A stretch of 5,557 bases of DNA. Origin: Lachnospiraceae bacterium (GTDB taxonomy: Bacteria > Bacillota_A > Clostridia > Lachnospirales > Lachnospiraceae). A program made the translations under genes and the position numbers. Of the stretch, positions 4,941 to 5,557 are shown in pieces; the first letter of the stretch is position 1, and every line of letters begins with the position of its first letter. The stretch is from NCBI GenBank assembly GCA_004556565.1, contig SFGN01000129.1, forward strand, positions 1 through 5,557, given 5' to 3'. The notes below the pieces were generated by a model. The model was not told the DNA's origin, made no database searches, and saw only the letters and a list, made by a program, of their open reading frames with translations.

Positions 4941-5240
4941 AGATGGACGCTGGAACATTGCCGAGTGAAGCCTGATCCCATGCTCGCGACAAAGATCTAC
5001 CAACTGAGTATTGATCATGACCTCACACCTATATAAAAACTCTGTCCGATTGTACGCCTGACGAAGCTGCTCCAACTGATCTTCCAAACGAGCAACATCG
5101 GTACGCAGCTGCATCACCTCATCACTGGGAGACAACCGGACAGAGAGCTCTATCGGTCTACGCCGGAATAATGAAATCCACCTTCCCGTACCGGTTATAG
5201 CCGACTCTAACCTCATCCCCCAACGCTGGATCATAGCCAT
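4926..5240 (-). CDS. Coiled-coil protein of unknown function, up to 104 aa
   Basis: The open frame follows the ssDNA-binding protein gene and overlaps it by up to 83 bp. The N-terminus is uncertain. ATG 5240 has only a weak upstream site. The ATG at codon 9 is abutted by GGGGG. A later ATG (codon 43) is preceded by GAGG at too short a spacing. Visible features are a basic segment (about residues 20-28, RWISLFRRR), then a heptad-patterned amphipathic stretch at about 43-63 (MQLRTDVARLEDQLEQLRQA) that predicts a coiled coil, then a mixed region to FQRPSCGVE. There is no membrane segment, so it is not an obvious pVII/pIX equivalent. Its last five codons double as the tRNA 5' end, so RNase P cleavage there would remove its stop codon. 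I do not recognise a family. Confidence 0.6.
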   Translation of the reverse strand: MAMIQRWGMRLESAITGTGRWISLFRRRPIELSVRLSPSDEVMQLRTDVARLEDQLEQLRQAYNRTEFLYRCEVMINTQLVDLCREHGIRLHSAMFQRPSCGVE

Positions 5241-5394
5241 CCAGTTTTTTCATCGTTACCGACACCGCCTCACAGCACACACCGGCAACTCCATCCTCGA
5301 CCCATTGGAGGTAGATGTTATAGCCCTGTATCTGCTCTCCGGTCTTGCTGTCCTTAAAATCATACGGACGCATACCCACGATCTCTTTAGACAT
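5158..5394 (-). CDS. G5P-like single-stranded DNA-binding protein, 78 aa
   Basis: ATG at 5394 has AAGGAGGGTAAGG upstream, a strong ribosome site. The small beta-rich protein has the look of inovirus gene V-type (helix-destabilising) OB-fold proteins: IVGMRPYDFKDSKTGEQIQG at residues 5-24, with an N-terminal strand and a Lys/Thr hairpin, then a central strand YNIYLQWVE, and a C-terminal VRVGYNRYGKVDFIIP (62-77) with aromatic and basic residues suited to ssDNA contact. Such proteins coat newly made virion strands, stop their conversion to duplex, and hand them to the assembly complex. It is the first gene of the leftward unit, directly under the RHH-linked promoter. Length (78 versus 87 in Ff) fits. 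The call rests on size, pattern and position rather than a diagnostic motif. Confidence 0.75.
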   Translation of the reverse strand: MSKEIVGMRPYDFKDSKTGEQIQGYNIYLQWVEDGVAGVCCEAVSVTMKKLDGYDPALGDEVRVGYNRYGKVDFIIPA

Positions 5395-5429
5395 CTTCCT
5401 TACCCTCCTTATTAAAAAGAATATTTTTT

Positions 5430-5444
5430 TCAGATAACATCTGA
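5430..5444. promoter_or_regulatory. Candidate RHH operator in the leftward leader
   Basis: TCAGAT-AAC-ATCTGA is a perfect inverted repeat with 6-bp arms. It lies just downstream of the predicted leftward start (near 5446), ideally placed to block early elongation or promoter escape. The same ATCTGA half-site occurs in the rightward promoter spacer (42-47), and ATCCGAT occurs in the leftward spacer. Repeated short half-sites are typical of Arc/CopG-family operators. Binding by the 48-aa RHH protein is inferred. Confidence 0.5.
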
Positions 5445-5452
5445 TTGACTTA

Positions 5453-5481
5453 ATTTTATATTATCGGATAAAATTTGTCAA
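5453..5481 (-). promoter_or_regulatory. Leftward promoter of the replication/assembly unit
   Basis: On the minus strand TTGACA (5476-5481, equal to 18-23) and TAAAAT (5453-5458) are 17 bp apart. This is the mirror image of the rightward promoter. The two -35 boxes are only 6 bp apart and form an 18-bp palindrome with one mismatched pair. After TTGACA the two spacer plus -10 segments share 17 of 23 bases, so the whole 64-bp region is close to a palindrome. The leader to the ssDNA-binding protein start is about 50 bases and contains the candidate operator. Confidence 0.8.
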
Positions 5482-5557
5482 GAGCTTTTGACATATAAAA
5501 TCTGATTTTATAAAATAAAGAAGGGTGATTCCAATGGACGATAAAATTAAAAAAACC
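5459..5557. repeat. Terminal direct repeat, right copy (circular assembly overlap)
   Basis: Identical to 1-99. It contains the second view of the divergent promoter hub and codons 1-8 of the RHH gene (5534-5557). It should be trimmed when the genome is written as a circle. Confidence 0.93.

Noticed and set aside
5430..5458. Possible dif/Xer site used by some inoviruses for integration
   Set aside because: The inverted repeat is too short, and no pair of Xer-like 11-bp arms around a 6-8 bp centre is recognisable here or elsewhere.

Overview
This window is best read as one complete circular genome of a filamentous (inovirus-like) phage, linearised by assembly. Bases 1-99 are repeated exactly at 5459-5557, so the unique circle is 5,458 bp. 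The hallmarks are a Zot/pI-type ATPase with intact Walker motifs, a small alpha-helical major coat protein followed directly by a strong terminator, a G5P-like ssDNA-binding protein, a pIII-like protein with signal peptide and C-terminal membrane anchor followed by a pVI-like membrane protein, and a Rep_trans-type rolling-circle initiator. The host is probably a member of the Bacillota (Firmicutes). Most genes have strong GGAGG ribosome sites, promoters are TTGACA-N17-TAAAAT, no secretin (pIV) is encoded, and the replication origin looks like the nick site of Gram-positive ICEs. Host genus cannot be read from the sequence.

Layout, following transcription. An AT-rich regulatory hub at the linear junction (about 5400-5458 joined to 1-75) carries two back-to-back promoters whose -35 boxes are the arms of one palindrome. 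Rightward it drives a short bicistron (76-377): a ribbon-helix-helix repressor and a 51-residue membrane peptide, closed by a terminator at 412-443 shared with the convergent rep gene. Leftward it drives the main unit: ssDNA-binding protein (5394-5158), a coiled-coil protein (5240-4926), a complete tRNA gene with a CTC (Glu) anticodon (4940-4866), the major coat protein (4816-4631), a terminator (4622-4584), a hairpin-rich gap, then an assembly and tip block of 48-aa membrane peptide, Zot, a secreted/anchored 198-aa protein, pIII-like and pVI-like proteins (4488-1567). Four neighbouring pairs overlap by 83, 71, 98 and 11 bp. A terminator hairpin at 1533-1568 closes this block.

Between the pVI-like gene and rep lies the inferred double-strand origin: a 24-nt hairpin (1465-1488) with C6/G6 arms and loop TTCGCTAACA on the minus strand, next to a perfect 8-bp palindrome (1492-1510). 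rep (1436-471) follows. The origin and nearly all genes are on the minus strand, so the virion strand is probably the minus strand of this window.

The inferred logic is as follows. The RHH protein holds the divergent hub in a quiet state. When released, the leftward unit makes ssDNA-binding protein, coat and assembly proteins. Rep nicks the ICE-like origin, the ssDNA-binding protein coats the new strand, and the Zot ATPase drives extrusion through the membrane, where coat replaces it. The unusual points are the tRNA inside the structural operon, the ICE-type origin, the membrane-anchor-less Zot, the coat gene's displaced ribosome site and the symmetric RHH-controlled hub.
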